Assembly: GCF_043641555.1 (NCBI RefSeq)
Contig: NZ_JBHZRJ010000001.1
Span: forward strand, 310,001-374,000
Source of the DNA: Saccharospirillum alexandrii_A
GTDB taxonomy: Bacteria; Pseudomonadota; Gammaproteobacteria; Pseudomonadales; Natronospirillaceae
DNA length: 64,000 nucleotides
Reading direction: 5' to 3'
The number at the start of each line of letters is the position of its first letter. Within the stretch, counting starts at the first letter, position 1. The position numbers and the translations under genes are program-made. Below the pieces are notes generated by a model. That model saw only the letters and a program-made list of their open reading frames with translations, did no database searches and was not told the DNA's origin. Below are positions 1 to 8,351 of this stretch, piece by piece.

Positions 1-1283
1 GTCAGGTTCAGTACGCCGATGACAACACCGGCCGCCGCCACTGCGGCCACAATGGGCAAGGTGGCGAGCAGGGTTTCCTGGCATACCTGCAGTAATTCCG
101 TCAGTTTTACCCGGGTATCCTTATGCCAGGGGCTGATCAGCAAGCCCGCGACAATGGCGAGCACGGCGGCTCGGGTGGGGGATTCACCGGCCACCATAAA
201 GCCAATGAGAATGAACAGGGGAATCAGCAGATAGCCGCGCGATTTCAGCACCTTGCCTAAAAACATCAGGCCACCGGCCGAGTCGCGTTCCAGGTTCAGG
301 CGGCCGGCTTCGAGCCTCACCTCAATCATCAGCGCGAGGATGTACAGCAGCGCCGGCACAAGAGCCGCCAGGGCAATCTGGCCGTAGGGAATGCCGATGA
401 TCTCCGCCATCAAGAACGCGGCGGCGCCCATCACCGGGGGCATGATCTGCCCGGCGGACGACGCAGCCGCCTCAATGGCTGCGGCCAGTTTCGGGCTGTA
501 GCCGACCTTTTTCATCAGCGGAATGGTAAAGGTGCCAGTGGTGACTACATTGGCAACCGCGCTGCCGTTCAGTGAACCCAGCATGGCGCTCGACAGCGCC
601 GCAGACAGACCAGGCCCGCCCTGAACCCGGCCAGTCAGGCCACGCGCCAGGTCGACAAACACTTCACCGGTACCGATGCGAGTCAGCAAGGCACCGAACA
701 GCGCAAACAGGAAGATGTATTCCACGGCAACGCCCATGGGCACGCCATACACGCCTTCGGTGGAGAGCATCAGCGTGGAGGTCAATCGCGGCAGGTCGTA
801 CCCACCGTGTCCGTATTTGCCGGGAATCAGGTAGCCCCAGGTGGCATAAGCCAGGGCCAGTGCCATTAGCACAACCAGTGCCCAGCCGACTCGAACGCGC
901 ACCAGCGTGACGACCACCAGCAACAGACCGACGAAAATCCACTGGTCGAGCGGAATTGACATGGCCCCCCGCATGATGATGTCCATGTAGGATTGCCACA
1001 GGTGAGGGCCGGGAATCCAGGCGATCAGTGCCAGCGCATAGAGTAATACACGAACGGGCAGCCGCCGAATGCTCAGGGCCGAGGCCATTAACCCCGCCGA
1101 GGCGACCGCCGAGAAGAACAGGGCGCGTAACAGCAGGGCGGTGATGCCCCCAAAGTAAGCGCCATAGACAACCAGGCCAGCGGTAAACACCGCCATGGCC
1201 ACAAATAACAGGGAGACCACACGGGTCTCCCAGAAGGACTGCAGACTGTTCGGAATATCCAGCCGAGTCAGAGAAATGAACAA
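1..1283 (-). CDS. TRAP transporter fused permease, TAXI-associated (partial)
   Basis: Fused small plus large membrane subunit of a TRAP transporter, which imports an organic acid across the inner membrane on an ion gradient. The frame is open from 1283 to the window edge (about 427 codons), so the C-terminus is missing. Many hydrophobic segments are visible, and the family signature LNGSAVANVVTTGTF followed by SSGGQIMPPVMGAAAF lies around residues 235-290. The start is a TTG: an in-frame TAG lies three codons upstream and AAGAGG precedes the TTG by about nine bases. It follows the TAXI binding-protein gene by 26 bp on the same strand, the usual order for this transporter type. The substrate cannot be told from sequence. 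The family call is secure. Confidence 0.9.
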   Translation of the reverse strand, partial: MFISLTRLDIPNSLQSFWETRVVSLLFVAMAVFTAGLVVYGAYFGGITALLLRALFFSAVASAGLMASALSIRRLPVRVLLYALALIAWIPGPHLWQSYMDIIMRGAMSIPLDQWIFVGLLLVVVTLVRVRVGWALVVLMALALAYATWGYLIPGKYGHGGYDLPRLTSTLMLSTEGVYGVPMGVAVEYIFLFALFGALLTRIGTGEVFVDLARGLTGRVQGGPGLSAALSSAMLGSLNGSAVANVVTTGTFTIPLMKKVGYSPKLAAAIEAAASSAGQIMPPVMGAAAFLMAEIIGIPYGQIALAALVPALLYILALMIEVRLEAGRLNLERDSAGGLMFLGKVLKSRGYLLIPLFILIGFMVAGESPTRAAVLAIVAGLLISPWHKDTRVKLTELLQVCQETLLATLPIVAAVAAAGVVIGVLNL

Positions 1284-1309
1284 GATGTTCTACCTCTTAA
1301 ACAACAGGG

Positions 1310-2230
1310 TTACTCAAAATACCGCGCAGCACCGGGATGCAGGGGAACTGGAACCTGAGTGGCGGTTTCAACCGAGATCGCCGCTGCCTGTGGGTGCACT
1401 TCGGCCAGTTGATCCAGGTTGTCGAACAGGACACTGACCAGGTTGAAGATCGTGACCTCGTCGGCAGTGGTCGCCGTGAACAGCGTGGCCGGATCGTTGA
1501 TCATGGTAACCGGGCCTGTCTGATCTGGGTATGTGTCGGAGGGTACGTCATACAGCTGATAGAACGGGTAGTCTTCAAGCATTCCGGCGACAGTATCGGC
1601 ATCGACCGACAGCAGCACCATGTCTTCCTGTGCATCCAGATCGATTAGCGAGGCCGTTGGTGCACCGGCCAATACAACCGCCGCTTCTACCTGACCGTTT
1701 TTCAAAGCACTGACGCCTTCGTTGTACGACAAGAACTGTTGCTCGACGTCATCGAGCACGCCGTATGCGGTCAGCAAGCGCTGAGCCAAAACTGCGGCGT
1801 TGCTGCCCGGAGGGCCCATGCTGACGCTTTTGCCAGCCAGTTGGCTGATGTCGGTAATGCCTGTGCCTTCAATCGTCGCGACCTGCAAAACGGCCGGGTA
1901 CAGATAGGCCATGGCGGCTACATCCAGCGGCTGGCCATTGAATGGGCCTTCACCCACGGTGGCTTCGTACAACGTCGAGGATGAGGAGAAACCAAAGGTC
2001 ATCTGGCCTGCCGCGACGCGGCGAATGTTTTCAACCGAGGCGCCAGTGACTTCTGCCCGGGCAGTGGTGCCCTCCAGGTTGCGGTTGATCACATCGGCCA
2101 TGCCAGCACCGATCACGTAAAACAGGCCACCGGTACCGCCAGTGCCAATGGATACCCGGTCTTCGGCCACAGCCATACCACTGCTCAACAGAGCGGCGGT
2201 TGCCAGGGTAGCGAGCGTTTTTTTCAACAT
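1310..2230 (-). CDS. TAXI-family TRAP transporter solute-binding protein
   Basis: Periplasmic substrate receptor that feeds the fused permease next to it. The protein is 306 aa with a cleavable signal peptide (MLKKTLATLATAALLSSG, cleavage near AVA-ED). The mature start VSIGTGGTGGLFYVIGAG is the hallmark of the TAXI family, and GKSVSMGPPGSNAAVLAQRL follows around residue 140. I chose the ATG at 2230 because AAGGAGACGACC sits just before it and the signal peptide starts there; a longer frame reaching 2314 would add an unlikely N-terminal tail. TAXI receptors often bind dicarboxylates or glutamate-like ligands, but the ligand here is unknown. It probably forms one transcript with the permease. 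Confidence 0.92.
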   Translation of the reverse strand: MLKKTLATLATAALLSSGMAVAEDRVSIGTGGTGGLFYVIGAGMADVINRNLEGTTARAEVTGASVENIRRVAAGQMTFGFSSSSTLYEATVGEGPFNGQPLDVAAMAYLYPAVLQVATIEGTGITDISQLAGKSVSMGPPGSNAAVLAQRLLTAYGVLDDVEQQFLSYNEGVSALKNGQVEAAVVLAGAPTASLIDLDAQEDMVLLSVDADTVAGMLEDYPFYQLYDVPSDTYPDQTGPVTMINDPATLFTATTADEVTIFNLVSVLFDNLDQLAEVHPQAAAISVETATQVPVPLHPGAARYFE

Positions 2231-2491
2231 GGTCGTCTCCTTATCGTTTTTATAGTAATGGCGGCGCGGGTCTTGGGGGGAAGGCAGCCTGCGGAGCGGG
2301 TTGAGTATAGTCAATTGCCCCGTCTGTGCTTGTTAAGGCCCGCCACGCCGAACCGCTCATGAAATGCGGTGCGCATCAGGCCGATCATACCTGCCAATGT
2401 GATGACAAAGGTGGAATGGTGCGTTCTATTTTCGGTGCCTGAGTGGACGTTGCCGTGAGTACTGGAACCGCCACTTCGTTCCGTAGCCGAG
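2231..2491. other. intergenic stretch, no gene seen
   Basis: This 261 bp gap lies upstream of the TAXI receptor and downstream of the GGDEF gene, both on the minus strand. It should hold the promoter of the transporter pair, but I could not pick a convincing site or terminator. Confidence 0.4.
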
Positions 2492-4204
2492 TCAATCAGA
2501 GTGATAGTAAAACCGGTTCCTGCCCAAGCCTTTGGCGCGATACATGGCCTGGTCTGCCTGGTTCAGCAGGGAGTCGATTGTATCGGTAGGCTGGGTCAGG
2601 TAGCCGCCGACGCTGACCGTTATATGACAGTCATCATGCATGATATGACAGTCATCATGCATGGTTTCTTCAATCGCTGATCGAATTCGCTCACCCAGTT
2701 GCATCAGAGTGTCGGCATCGCAGTCGACCATAACAATTAAGAATTCATCTCCACCCCAGCGGGCTGCCTGATCATAGATTCTCAGGTTGTCTCGCAACAC
2801 GGTTGCTACCTGAATCAGCGCCTGGTCACCGCGGGCGTGGCCGTATTGGTCGTTCAGTTCCTTGAAGTGGTCGAGGTCGATCCACAATATTCCGAGCGAT
2901 GTGTTCTCGCGACGGGCACGGTCGAGCCAGGTGGCAAGGGTGTCGGTAATGCCCCGGCGGTTGAGCAGGTTGGTGAGCGGGTCGATGCGGGCCAGGGTTT
3001 CTAACTGGTGGGTGCGCTCCTGTACGCGATCTTCGAGCTCATCGGTATGGCGAAGAATCGACTCGGCCATTTCCCCAAAATACGCAATCAACCGGCCAAC
3101 CTCTACCCGCCCTTTGGGTAAGCGCTCAACCTTAAAGGTGCCATTCTGCAAGGCGAGCATAGACCCGCCCATCTTCTGCATGGGGATCAAAAACCAGTAG
3201 TTCAGCAGCAGGTAGATCATGACCAGGCTGGCTATCAGCATCACCGACATCAGCGCCAGGGTTCGAAAAAAGGGCTCTACTGGCATTAGCTCTGTCAGGT
3301 CGATCAGGGTGACAGCAAACCAGTCGATGTCAGGTAGGTGGGCGATGCCGAGCAGGTGGCGTGTCCCTTCCCGGGTCACAAAGACCGTTTCAACCTGCGT
3401 CTCATCCTGACTGTTTTGCCTCAGTTCGCGCATTAGCTGCCCAACCGCCGTCACGTCTTTCGGGGTATCCAGCAGCCGGTCGATGGTGTTCTTTTGGCCG
3501 TCGGGTTTAACCTGGGTGGCGAAATCGATCAGCGACGCATCGCGATAGAGCTGAATGGCGCCGTTGGCGTCCAGAAACAACGAGGTGATGCCGGGTTGGT
3601 TAAGGTCGACGATGTCGCGCAGAAAGGGCGCCAGCTCAAGGCCTGTTCCGGCGAGGCCGACAATCTCGCCCGCGTCAGTGCGAATTTGGGCATCGATCCA
3701 CAGCATGGTGACGCCCAGCTCCGGGTCCGGGTTAACGTTGAGGTGAAAATCCCGCCCGGCCGCTACCAACTGATAGAACCAGGCATCTTTGGCGGCTTGT
3801 TCATCCAGAGTGTATCGATGCAGTGCCGACGCGTAATCATTGTTTGCATTGTTGAAGTAATAGGCGCCGGTATTCTCCAGGGCGATGAAAAAATTGCGGT
3901 CACGAAAGCTCTGCCGGTACTGTTCCATCTCCTGTTCAGCTTCGCGGGTGAAATCCGGGTCACTCTGGTTTGTGGCCCAGCGCTTAATGACGCTTGAGGT
4001 CGCGAATTGCTGCGACAGCGCGATTTCCCGGTCCAGTGGTTGTGACAGGCGGGCGCTGTCGTAGAGCACCTGTATCTCTGCAATTCGTTGCCCCCACTGC
4101 TCAATGATCGTCGTGGCGGAGCGGTTAAACAGATACAGCGCAATCAATGACGAGACAAAAATAAGCCCGGCCGTTATTAAGATGAAACGGTACTTCAGAC
4201 TCAA
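2492..4204 (-). CDS. membrane diguanylate cyclase with periplasmic sensor (GGDEF)
   Basis: Predicted to make cyclic di-GMP from two GTP in response to a periplasmic signal. The 570 aa protein has a membrane segment at about residues 8-27, a large Cache-like periplasmic domain, a second membrane segment near 318-340, a HAMP/linker region and a C-terminal GGDEF domain. The active-site motif RWGGDEF is intact (GGDEF at 484-488), and the inhibitory I-site RIYD sits at 475-478, so the enzyme should be active and product-inhibited. The start is a TTG at 4204 with GGAG seven bases upstream. Odd: a perfect in-frame duplication of seven codons (HDDCHIM) lies just before the ITVSVGG strand, after the GGDEF motif. 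No EAL domain is present. Confidence 0.9.
   Translation of the reverse strand: MSLKYRFILITAGLIFVSSLIALYLFNRSATTIIEQWGQRIAEIQVLYDSARLSQPLDREIALSQQFATSSVIKRWATNQSDPDFTREAEQEMEQYRQSFRDRNFFIALENTGAYYFNNANNDYASALHRYTLDEQAAKDAWFYQLVAAGRDFHLNVNPDPELGVTMLWIDAQIRTDAGEIVGLAGTGLELAPFLRDIVDLNQPGITSLFLDANGAIQLYRDASLIDFATQVKPDGQKNTIDRLLDTPKDVTAVGQLMRELRQNSQDETQVETVFVTREGTRHLLGIAHLPDIDWFAVTLIDLTELMPVEPFFRTLALMSVMLIASLVMIYLLLNYWFLIPMQKMGGSMLALQNGTFKVERLPKGRVEVGRLIAYFGEMAESILRHTDELEDRVQERTHQLETLARIDPLTNLLNRRGITDTLATWLDRARRENTSLGILWIDLDHFKELNDQYGHARGDQALIQVATVLRDNLRIYDQAARWGGDEFLIVMVDCDADTLMQLGERIRSAIEETMHDDCHIMHDDCHITVSVGGYLTQPTDTIDSLLNQADQAMYRAKGLGRNRFYYHSD
2622..2663. repeat. 21 bp perfect tandem duplication inside GGDEF gene
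   Basis: Two identical 21 bp units, at 2622-2642 and 2643-2663, lie head to tail in the diguanylate cyclase gene. Because 21 is a multiple of three the frame is kept and seven residues are repeated (about residues 514-528). Such units can expand or contract by slippage. Confidence 0.95.
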
Positions 4205-4332
4205 TGGTGTACTCCATAGGAAAGTCCCTTTATGGAGAAAAGTGTAGTACAGAGGCCCGCATCTGCCTGTGGATTGTTAAGGCGGGGTCTGGTTTTCTTA
4301 CCGATGGCCGTGCCGCAAGTGGCGACACACCA

Positions 4333-5223
4333 TCAGCGAGGCTGCCCCTGCAATGCCAGTTCGCGAATAATATTGGCCATATACCGCGTGGCCAGGGGGC
4401 GTTCACGGTTGCGGTTCCAGAGCAGGCCAGGGGTGCGAATCGGCGTTGGGTTTTCCAGCGCCACCGCAACCAGATCCGGCTCGCCGCTCAGGGCATTGTC
4501 GGAGACGATGCTGCACAACCGCGTGCGTCGCACCAGTTCCACCATGGGGGAAATGGCGTTCATCTCCGCCACCACCTGAGGTTCGGCCCCTGCGGCGTCA
4601 AAGCACTCGTCGAGCAACTGCCGGGTTGAGAAATTGCGGGTCAGCAGCGCCAGCGGCAAGCCATTGAGTTCAACCATACGCACCCGCTTGCGTTTCGCCA
4701 GCGGATGGCTCGGGCTCATGATCAGTTTCAATTCCTCATTGAACAAGGGCTCGAACCAGAGCCCACGCGGCACCGCAGGGCGGTAGGAAATGCCCAGATC
4801 CAGCGTGCCCGTCTCCAGGCCCTGGGCGATCTGGTCGCCGGACAATTCCTCGACCACCACCTTCACTCGCGGAAACTTATCCATAAAGGCGGCCAGGCAC
4901 TGCGGAATCAGCTGCACGTTGAAGCTGTGTGTGGCCGCAATGCGCAATTCCCCGGTCAGTTGATCGGGCGGCGCTTTCAACGCCCCAACGGCGGCGTCTA
5001 CCTGTTTCAGAATGGGCGTAATGGTGTCCACAAAATCACGCCCTGCCTGGGTCAGCGATACCGACTTGCCATCCCGGTTAAACAGGGCAACCGACAGTTC
5101 ATCTTCCAGTTGTTTGATCTGGTGCGACAGCGTCGATTGGGTGACGTGAGTGCGCTCAGCCGCCCGGGTGAAGTTTTGCACCTCGGCCAGCGCCACGCAG
5201 TAACGTAAGTGCCTCAGTTCCAT
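4333..5223 (-). CDS. LysR-family transcriptional regulator
   Basis: DNA-binding regulator, 296 aa, the normal LTTR length. The N-terminal winged helix-turn-helix is clear (MELRHLRYCVALAEVQNF, then AAERTHVTQSTLSHQIKQLE at about residues 20-40), followed by a periplasmic-binding-protein-like effector domain from about residue 90. It is transcribed away from the catabolic operon that begins at 5362, the usual layout for an LTTR that activates its neighbour in response to a pathway metabolite. The 138 bp between them holds an ATCGAT-centred dyad suited to LTTR binding. The inducer is unknown, probably an aromatic or ring-cleavage product given the operon. The start ATG at 5223 begins the conserved MELRHLRYF-type motif. 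Confidence 0.93.
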   Translation of the reverse strand: MELRHLRYCVALAEVQNFTRAAERTHVTQSTLSHQIKQLEDELSVALFNRDGKSVSLTQAGRDFVDTITPILKQVDAAVGALKAPPDQLTGELRIAATHSFNVQLIPQCLAAFMDKFPRVKVVVEELSGDQIAQGLETGTLDLGISYRPAVPRGLWFEPLFNEELKLIMSPSHPLAKRKRVRMVELNGLPLALLTRNFSTRQLLDECFDAAGAEPQVVAEMNAISPMVELVRRTRLCSIVSDNALSGEPDLVAVALENPTPIRTPGLLWNRNRERPLATRYMANIIRELALQGQPR

Positions 5224-5252
5224 GGTCGCTCCGATTGGCTGTGCGTTTATCT

Positions 5253-5267
5253 ATCGATGGTATCGAT
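5253..5267. promoter_or_regulatory. candidate LysR operator between divergent genes
   Basis: An inverted repeat, ATCGAT-GGT-ATCGAT, sits in the 138 bp divergent intergenic region, followed by AT-rich sequence with further TATCG and ATATC half-sites to about 5287. LTTR sites are typically AT-rich interrupted dyads in this position. No binding evidence is available beyond the sequence. Confidence 0.5.
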
Positions 5268-5361
5268 CATTAATATCGAAATATATCATTTTTGTAAATG
5301 GTTCGGTGGGGATAACGTGAGGGCAACTCGACAACAATCACAATAAACATCGGAGCCGACC

Positions 5362-6162
5362 ATGAAGATAGGGCGCGAAACCACGCCGAAAACGGCCATT
5401 TGCACCTCCAACGAGCACACCATCGTGGTGCGCGGCCAGGACCTCTGTCAGGACCTGATCGGCCAGACCAGCTTTACCGACTATTTCCTGCTGTTGCTGA
5501 CCGGTAAACAGCCCACCGATACCGCCCGCAAGGTGGTGGACGCCACGCTGGTGTCCATTGCTGAGCACGGCTTTGTACCGAGCATTCAAGCCAGCCGCAT
5601 GACCTATGCCGCAGCCCCGGATGCCCTGCAAGGCGCGGTCGCCGCCGGCATTCTGGGCTGTGGCCCGGTCATCCTGGGCGCCTCGGAAACCGCCGGGAAA
5701 ATGTTCGTGCGCATCCGTGAACGCATGAGCGACGGCACCAGCCTCGATGATGCCGCCCTGGCCGAAGTACAGGCCCTGCGCGCCGAACGCCAGCCGATTC
5801 CGGGTTACGGCCACCCCCTGCACAAGTCCCGCGATCCCCGTGTCGATGCCTTGTTCAAGGTTGCCCGCGAGGCCGGTGCGAACCTCGACTTTATTGCGAC
5901 CGCCGAAGCCGTCGAGCGCGCCATTCCCCAGGTGATCAGCAAGGAACTCAAACTGAACGTATCGGCCGCCATTCCCGCCGTGTTGCTGGGCGTTGATTTC
6001 CCGGTCTCGGCCCTGCGTGGCATACCGATTCTGGCACGCACCGCCAGCCTGATCGCGCATCTTTCCGAAGAAGCCGAACAGCCGAGCGGCTTTGCGCTCT
6101 CCTACCAGGCAACCCAAAACCTGGACTACACCGGCGAGACGCCAGACGGCTATTCAGCCTGA
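5362..6162 (+). CDS. citryl-CoA lyase-like (citrate synthase superfamily) protein
   Basis: Short citrate-synthase-fold protein (266 aa) resembling the C-terminal lyase module of ATP-citrate lyase, which splits a citryl-CoA-type thioester to acetyl-CoA and a keto acid. The loop GYGHPLHKSRDPR near residues 149-161 matches the substrate-binding histidine loop, and ARTASLIAHLSEE matches the conserved R...H segment. The catalytic aspartate of citrate synthase and ACLY (in an NVD context) is replaced: this protein reads LNVSAA. The chemistry may therefore differ, though the change may be shared by the bacterial subfamily. The start has GGAG upstream. It leads the operon and sits 19 bp before a CaiB-type CoA-transferase, which suggests the transferase makes the thioester that this enzyme cleaves. 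Confidence 0.8.
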   Translation: MKIGRETTPKTAICTSNEHTIVVRGQDLCQDLIGQTSFTDYFLLLLTGKQPTDTARKVVDATLVSIAEHGFVPSIQASRMTYAAAPDALQGAVAAGILGCGPVILGASETAGKMFVRIRERMSDGTSLDDAALAEVQALRAERQPIPGYGHPLHKSRDPRVDALFKVAREAGANLDFIATAEAVERAIPQVISKELKLNVSAAIPAVLLGVDFPVSALRGIPILARTASLIAHLSEEAEQPSGFALSYQATQNLDYTGETPDGYSA

Positions 6163-6181
6163 TCACCGAGGAAGACTGCAT

Positions 6182-7324
6182 ATGATCAAAGTACTCGAAG
6201 GCATTACCGTGATCGAGCAAGGCACCTTCATTACCGGCCCGGCGGCCGGGATGTTGCTCGCGGATCTCGGTGCGAACGTCATTAAGGTAGAAATGCCCGG
6301 CTCTGGCGACCCCTTTCGCGCCTTCAAAGGCGGCCTGTACAGCCCGCATTACCAGACCTACAACCGCAACAAACGCAGCATCGCGCTGAACACCAAAGAG
6401 CCGGAAGACCTGGCGATTTTCGACGACCTGATTCGCGATGCCGATGTCTACATCCAGAACTTTCGCCCCGGCGCCGCCGACCGCCTGGGTGCGGGCGAAG
6501 ACCGCCTGCGTGAACTGAACCCGGGGCTGATTTACTGTTCCATCAGCGGTTTCGGTCCGGACGGCCCCTATGCCGGCCGGCCGAGTTACGACACCGTGGC
6601 CCAGGCCGCCAGTGGCTTTCTCAAGCTATTGATTAACCCGGAAAACCCGCGCGTGGTCGGCCCGGCCATGGCCGATGCGATGTCTGGCTTTTACGCTGCC
6701 TACGGCATTCTGGGCGCGTTGTATGAGCGCAGCCAAACCGGCAAAGGCCGCAAAGTCGAAGTCTCGATGCTCGAAGCCATGTGCCACTTCAACCTCGATG
6801 CCTTCACCCACTATTTCTCCGAAGGCGAGATTATGGGGCCCTACAGTCGGCCTCAGGTATCGCAGAGCTACGTGATGGAATGCGCCGATGGCAAGTGGGT
6901 GGCGCTGCACATGTCGTCGCCCGAAAAATTCTGGCAGGGCCTGGCCAATGCCCTTGGTTACCCGGAACTGCTGCAGGATGCGCGCTTCAGCACCCGCGAG
7001 GGGCGCATCGAGCATCAGGACCAGATGATCGAGGTGCTCAAGCCCATCTTCCGGCAGCACAGCCGCGACACCTGGTGTCAGCGCCTGGAAGCCGAAGACG
7101 TGCCGCACGCGCCCATGTACGACTCGAACGAAGTGCTCGAAGACGCTCAGTTCAAACACCTGCAGTTGGAAGTTTCAACGCAGCATCCCGAAATGGGCAC
7201 CTTCCGGTCGGTGCGCTCGCCCGTATCCTACGACGGAGAGCGGCCGGTCAGCATTACCGCACCACCGACACTGAACGAACACCGCGACGCCATCGTCGCT
7301 GAACTTCAGGCACGCAAAAAATAA
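6182..7324 (+). CDS. CaiB/BaiF family (class III) CoA-transferase
   Basis: Moves CoA between carboxylic acids in the cytoplasm. The 380 aa protein has the family start (LEGITVIEQGTFITGPAAGM, residues 5-24), LADLGANVIKVE, the GFGPDGPYAGRPSYD segment at about 123-137 and MADAMSGFYA, in which Asp165 corresponds to the catalytic aspartate of formyl-CoA transferase. I took the ATG at 6182, preceded by GAGGAAG, rather than a longer frame that overlaps the previous gene. It lies between the lyase-like gene and the ring-cleavage dioxygenase, so its likely acceptor is a product of aromatic ring fission. The donor, perhaps succinyl-CoA or acetyl-CoA, cannot be told. Confidence 0.9.
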   Translation: MIKVLEGITVIEQGTFITGPAAGMLLADLGANVIKVEMPGSGDPFRAFKGGLYSPHYQTYNRNKRSIALNTKEPEDLAIFDDLIRDADVYIQNFRPGAADRLGAGEDRLRELNPGLIYCSISGFGPDGPYAGRPSYDTVAQAASGFLKLLINPENPRVVGPAMADAMSGFYAAYGILGALYERSQTGKGRKVEVSMLEAMCHFNLDAFTHYFSEGEIMGPYSRPQVSQSYVMECADGKWVALHMSSPEKFWQGLANALGYPELLQDARFSTREGRIEHQDQMIEVLKPIFRQHSRDTWCQRLEAEDVPHAPMYDSNEVLEDAQFKHLQLEVSTQHPEMGTFRSVRSPVSYDGERPVSITAPPTLNEHRDAIVAELQARKK

Positions 7325-7345
7325 GAAACAGTGAGGGCCAACCCC

Positions 7346-8287
7346 ATGTTCGAATTGCCGAAAAAAGAAGACATATTCAACCACGGTATTCCATCCACAC
7401 CGGATGACATCACCGAGATCGTCATCAAAGCCATGGGCCAGACCGGGAACCCGCGCTTGCGCGAGATTCTGACCGCCCTGGTCAAGCACCTGCACGCCTT
7501 TGGCCGCGAGGTAAAACTGAACGATGAGGAATTCACCCAGGCGCTCGATGCTGTGACCCGCCTTGGGCACTTAAGCGTTGGCAAGCACAACGAAACCGTG
7601 GTGATGTCCGATGCGCTCGGCTTTTCCACCCTGGTGATGATTCTGAACCAGAACCGCGATGCCGATCAGATGTCGCCCGCCTTGCTTGGCCCGTTTTATA
7701 CCCGCAAAGATCCGGAATACCCAAACGGCTTCAACATCGCCCGGGATACCCCCAAAGAAAGCGATATTCCTCTGTTCGTGCGCGGCCGTGTGCAGGATAA
7801 ACACGGCAAGCCACTGGCCAATGCCCTGGTCGAAGTCTGGCACGCCTCACCGGAAGGCCTGTACGACAACCAGGATGAAACCATGCCGGCCAACAACCTG
7901 CGCGGCAAATTCCGCACCGACGGTGACGGCCAGTTTCATTTCCGCACCATTCGCCCGGCCAGCTACCCGATTCCCACCCACGGCCTGGTCGGCGACATGT
8001 TGCGCGCCCAGGGCCGCCACCCGTTCCGTGCGGCGCACCTGCACTTCACCGTCTCTGCCGACGACCACGCCACCCTGGTGACGCAGATCTTCCCGCAAGA
8101 CGATCTGTTCGTGGAATCGGACTGTGTGTTCGGTGTCACCAGTGCCGACCTGGCCATCGACTTCCCGATGCACGACGACGGCAAAGCGCCGGACGACGAC
8201 GTAACCGGCGCCTACTGCACACTGGATTTGACCTTTGATTTATCACCCGGTGAATCGCGCTTGCCGCAATCACCGATCAATGCCTGA
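7346..8287 (+). CDS. intradiol ring-cleavage dioxygenase (hydroxyquinol 1,2-dioxygenase type)
   Basis: Non-haem Fe(III) enzyme that opens catechol-type rings between the two hydroxyls. The 313 aa protein has the helical N-terminal dimerisation domain (to about residue 110) and the catalytic beta-sandwich. The four iron ligands can be seen: Tyr in SPEGLYDNQ, Tyr in PASYPIPTHG, and two His in PFRAAHLHF. The length and the N-terminal domain fit the catechol/hydroxyquinol 1,2-dioxygenase family rather than protocatechuate 3,4-dioxygenase. The ATG at 7346 follows GTGAGGG; an in-frame GTG at 7331 is less likely. Hydroxyquinol is the best-fitting substrate, but no maleylacetate reductase is nearby, so the true ring substrate is open. 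Confidence 0.88.
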   Translation: MFELPKKEDIFNHGIPSTPDDITEIVIKAMGQTGNPRLREILTALVKHLHAFGREVKLNDEEFTQALDAVTRLGHLSVGKHNETVVMSDALGFSTLVMILNQNRDADQMSPALLGPFYTRKDPEYPNGFNIARDTPKESDIPLFVRGRVQDKHGKPLANALVEVWHASPEGLYDNQDETMPANNLRGKFRTDGDGQFHFRTIRPASYPIPTHGLVGDMLRAQGRHPFRAAHLHFTVSADDHATLVTQIFPQDDLFVESDCVFGVTSADLAIDFPMHDDGKAPDDDVTGAYCTLDLTFDLSPGESRLPQSPINA

Positions 8288-8351
8288 CGACAAACAAACG
8301 ACCCGTTGTTAACGCAAGACTCTAAAAACAAAACAAGAGAGAGACGAAGCC

